A stretch of DNA of 6,910 nucleotides from an uncultured Microbacterium sp. (GTDB lineage Bacteria; Actinomycetota; Actinomycetes; Actinomycetales; Microbacteriaceae). Of this stretch, positions 4,547 to 6,910 are shown piece after piece. Where the stretch lies: the NCBI GenBank assembly GCA_937926065.1, contig CALANM010000049.1, positions 1-6,910 on the forward strand, read 5' to 3'. The position numbers were made by a program, and so were the translations under genes. The notes below the pieces were generated by a model. That model saw nothing but the letters and a program-made list of their open reading frames with translations. It did no database searches and was not told the origin of the DNA. How positions within the stretch are numbered: the stretch's first letter is position 1; each line of letters opens with the position of its first letter.

Positions 4547-6910
4547 GCAGCGAGCCCGCCACCACCGGATTCGACATCCCCCTACGAGAGAAGCAGGACG
4601 GGCACGTGCACCTGCAGGACGCCACCCCCACCACGACCACCCGCGTCGACGAGCTCATCGCCCAGATGACCGTCGAGGAGAAGATCGCCCAGCTGTACGG
4701 AGTGTGGGTCGGCGCGTCCGACAGCGGCGGCGACGTCGCACCGCACCAGCACGACGTCGAGGAGGTCGTCGATCTCGAGGCGCTCCTCCCGCGCGGGCTG
4801 GGGCAGCTCACGCGGTCGTTCGGGACGAAGCCGGTGGATGCCGCGACCGCGGCGCTGTCGCTCGCCCGCACGCAGGAGCGCATCCGGGAGGCCTCGCGCT
4901 TCGGCATCCCCGCGCTCGCGCACGAGGAGTGTCTCGCCGGCTTCGCCGCCTGGGGCGCGACCGCCTACCCCGTGCCGCTGTCGTGGGGCGCGACGTTCGA
5001 CCCCGACCTCGTGCGCGAGGTGGGGGAGCGCATCGGCGCCGACATGGCATCCGTCGGCGTGCACCAGGGCCTCGCGCCCGTGCTCGACGTCGTGCGCGAC
5101 GCGCGCTGGGGGCGCGTCGAGGAGACGATCGGAGAGGACCCGACGCTCGTCGGCACGATCGCGACCGCCTACGTCCAGGGCGTGGAGTCGGCGGGGGTCG
5201 TCGCGACGCTCAAGCACTTCGTCGGCTACTCGGCATCGCGCGCCGGCCGCAACCTGGCGCCCGTGTCGATCGGGCGGCGCGAGCTCAACGACGTGCTGCT
5301 GCCGCCGTTCGAGATGGCGGTGCGGGATGGCGGGGTGCGAAGCGTCATGAACTCGTACACCGACCTGGACGGCGTGCCCACGGCGGCCGACCGAACGCTG
5401 CTCACCGAACTGCTGCGCGACGAATGGGGATTCGACGGCACGGTCGTGGCGGACTACTTCTCGATCGCGTTCCTCAAACTGCTGCACGGCGTCGCCGACA
5501 CGTGGGTGGATGCCGCGGCCCAGGCGCTCGAGGCCGGCATCGACGTCGAGCTCCCGACCGTGAAGACCTTCGGCGACGCCCTCGTGCGTGCGGTCGAAGA
5601 GGGTGCGGTGGCGGAGAACCTCATCGACACCGCCCTGCGCCGCGTGCTCGCTCAGAAGGACGAGCTGGGGCTCCTCGACCCCGACTGGTCGGCCGTGCCG
5701 CCCGCCCTCGCGGGTGCCGACCTGTCCGATCCGGAGGCGCTGCGCGGCACGATCGACCTCGACCCGCCGCGCAACCGCGACCTCGCCCGGCGCGTGGCCG
5801 ACGAGGCGATCGTCCTCGTGCGCAACGACGGCACGCTGCCGCTCGCGGCGCCCGCGTCGATCGCCGTCATCGGCCCGAACGCCACCGACCCCTACGCGAT
5901 GCTCGGCTGCTACTCGTTCCCGACGCACGTCGTGACGCAGCACCCGGGCGTCGAGATGGGCATCGAGATCCCGACGCTGCTCGACGCGATCCGCGCCGAG
6001 TTCCCCGGTGCGACCGTCGCCCACGCGGAGGGGACGACCGTCGACGGCGGGGAGACCGACGGCCTGGCCGCCGCCGCGGAGCTCGCGGCATCCGCTGACG
6101 TCGTCATCCTCGCCCTCGGCGACCGCGCGGGGCTCTTCGGCCGCGGCACGAGCGGCGAGGGATGCGACGTCGCGACCCTCACGCTCCCGGGAGCTCAGCA
6201 GCAGCTCGTCGACGCCGTGCTCGACACCGGCACTCCCGCCGTGCTCGTGCTCCTCGCCGGCCGGCCCTACGCGCTCGGTCGTGCGACGCAGGAGGCGGCG
6301 GGGATCGTCGAGGCGTTCTTCGCGGGCGAAGAGGGCGCAACATCCGTCGCCGGAGTGCTCAGCGGGCGCGTGAACCCGTCGGGGCATCTCCCGGTGAGCA
6401 TCCCGGCCGACCCGGGGGCCCAGCCGACGACCTACCTCGCGTCCCCGCTGGCACGCCGCACCGAGGTGTCGAACATCGACCCGTCGCCTGCATTCCCGTT
6501 CGGGCATGGACTGTCGTACTCGACGTTCTCCTGGTCGGACGCGGCGGCCTCCGCCGACCGCATCACGACCGACGGCACAGTGTCGGTGAGCGTCACCGTC
6601 ACGAACACGTCGGATCGCGCCGGCGCCGAGGTCGTGCAGCTGTATCTGAGCGATCCGCACGCCGAGGTCGCGCGCCCCGTGCAGAAGCTCATCGGCTATG
6701 CGCGCGTCGAGCTGGCGGCCGGGGCGTCGGCTGACGTCGTCTTCGACGTCCCCGCCGACCTGGCGGCGTACACCGGCCGGGCCGGGCGGCGCATCGTCGA
6801 TGCGGGGGAGATCGTGCTGAGCGCGGGGCGGTCCAGCGGCGACCTCGCGTCGTCGGTGTCGGTGTGGCTCGAGGGTCCGACGCGCATCGTCGACCACACG
6901 CGTGCGCTGG
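4543..6910 (+). CDS. Family 3 glycoside hydrolase, beta-xylosidase/beta-glucosidase type (3' end cut off)
   Basis: At least 789 residues are visible with no stop before the window edge. The protein removes terminal sugars from beta-linked oligosaccharides with retention of configuration. An N-terminal barrel (about 35-330) carries HEE (127-129), PVLDVVRDARWGRVEE (179-194), the KHF triad (224-226) and nucleophile D304 in VVADYF. A second alpha/beta domain (about 410-640) has AVIGPN (441-446) and probable acid/base E539 in SGEGCD. FPFGHGLSY (651-659) leads into a fibronectin III-like domain (about 672-760) with VVQLYLSDP (697-705). No PA14 insert and no signal peptide are present, so it should act in the cytoplasm on imported sugar. 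The start is the ATG overlapping the permease stop; the next in-frame ATG (4666) would cut into the conserved start of the barrel domain. The layout fits BxlA-type beta-xylosidase, but beta-glucosidase is possible. Only a short C-terminal tail is probably missing. Confidence 0.94.
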   Translation, partial: MSSEPATTGFDIPLREKQDGHVHLQDATPTTTTRVDELIAQMTVEEKIAQLYGVWVGASDSGGDVAPHQHDVEEVVDLEALLPRGLGQLTRSFGTKPVDAATAALSLARTQERIREASRFGIPALAHEECLAGFAAWGATAYPVPLSWGATFDPDLVREVGERIGADMASVGVHQGLAPVLDVVRDARWGRVEETIGEDPTLVGTIATAYVQGVESAGVVATLKHFVGYSASRAGRNLAPVSIGRRELNDVLLPPFEMAVRDGGVRSVMNSYTDLDGVPTAADRTLLTELLRDEWGFDGTVVADYFSIAFLKLLHGVADTWVDAAAQALEAGIDVELPTVKTFGDALVRAVEEGAVAENLIDTALRRVLAQKDELGLLDPDWSAVPPALAGADLSDPEALRGTIDLDPPRNRDLARRVADEAIVLVRNDGTLPLAAPASIAVIGPNATDPYAMLGCYSFPTHVVTQHPGVEMGIEIPTLLDAIRAEFPGATVAHAEGTTVDGGETDGLAAAAELAASADVVILALGDRAGLFGRGTSGEGCDVATLTLPGAQQQLVDAVLDTGTPAVLVLLAGRPYALGRATQEAAGIVEAFFAGEEGATSVAGVLSGRVNPSGHLPVSIPADPGAQPTTYLASPLARRTEVSNIDPSPAFPFGHGLSYSTFSWSDAAASADRITTDGTVSVSVTVTNTSDRAGAEVVQLYLSDPHAEVARPVQKLIGYARVELAAGASADVVFDVPADLAAYTGRAGRRIVDAGEIVLSAGRSSGDLASSVSVWLEGPTRIVDHTRAL

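Noticed and set aside
4582..6897. Minus-strand open frame of 771 codons opposite the glycosidase
   Set aside because: Same GC artefact: repetitive Arg/Gly/His/Val composition, no motif, and it lies entirely antisense to a gene with intact catalytic motifs.
1..6910. Search for an exotic system (defence, mobile element, CRISPR, toxin-antitoxin, biosynthetic cluster)
   Set aside because: All coding space is filled by a regulator, three transporter parts and a glycosidase, with ordinary composition throughout. No transposase, integrase, repeat-spacer array or unknown gene is present.

Overview
The window reads as a conventional, complete-looking sugar-oligosaccharide uptake and hydrolysis locus from a high-GC actinomycete. 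GC is very high, third codon positions are almost all G or C, and the regulator, lipoprotein and glycosidase all resemble Microbacteriaceae (Microbacterium-like) proteins; that taxonomic call is an inference from style, not from a database search. There are no RNA genes, mobile elements or CRISPR arrays.

Layout. Positions 47-1219 (minus strand) carry a ROK-family transcriptional regulator. A 133-bp divergent control region (1220-1352) follows. It holds a good sigma70-type promoter for the rightward operon, a probable leaderless promoter for the regulator, and a cluster of TTTCGA/TCGAAA half-sites that looks like an operator and runs into the first ribosome binding site. The rightward operon is tightly packed: a sugar-binding lipoprotein (1353-2660), a first CUT1-type permease (2664-3638, 3-nt gap), a second CUT1-type permease (3638-4546, TGATG one-base overlap) and a family 3 glycoside hydrolase (4543 to the window end, ATGA four-base overlap, 3' end cut off). 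Positions 1-46 hold a hexamer repeat and a possible terminator hairpin downstream of the regulator.

How it works together (inference). The lipoprotein captures a short oligosaccharide outside the membrane, the two permeases import it, and the glycosidase, which has no signal peptide, splits it in the cytoplasm. No transporter ATPase gene is present, so a shared MsiK/MsmK-type ATPase elsewhere in the genome is expected. Gene order and the glycosidase sequence recall the Streptomyces xylobiose operon bxlEFG-bxlA. The operator core CGAAA-C-TTTCG also resembles CGAA/TTCG inverted repeats I recall for Streptomyces xylan-utilisation promoters. Here, however, the adjacent regulator is ROK-type rather than LacI-type. 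Xylo-oligosaccharide is therefore a reasonable first guess for the substrate, with beta-glucosides as the alternative.

The points most worth a second look are a perfect 14-bp stem with a 3-nt loop inside the first codons of permease 1, the ROK regulator's loss of the zinc-binding signature, the predicted leaderless start of that regulator, and the helically phased operator repeats. I did not find a previously undescribed system; the novelty is at the level of regulation.
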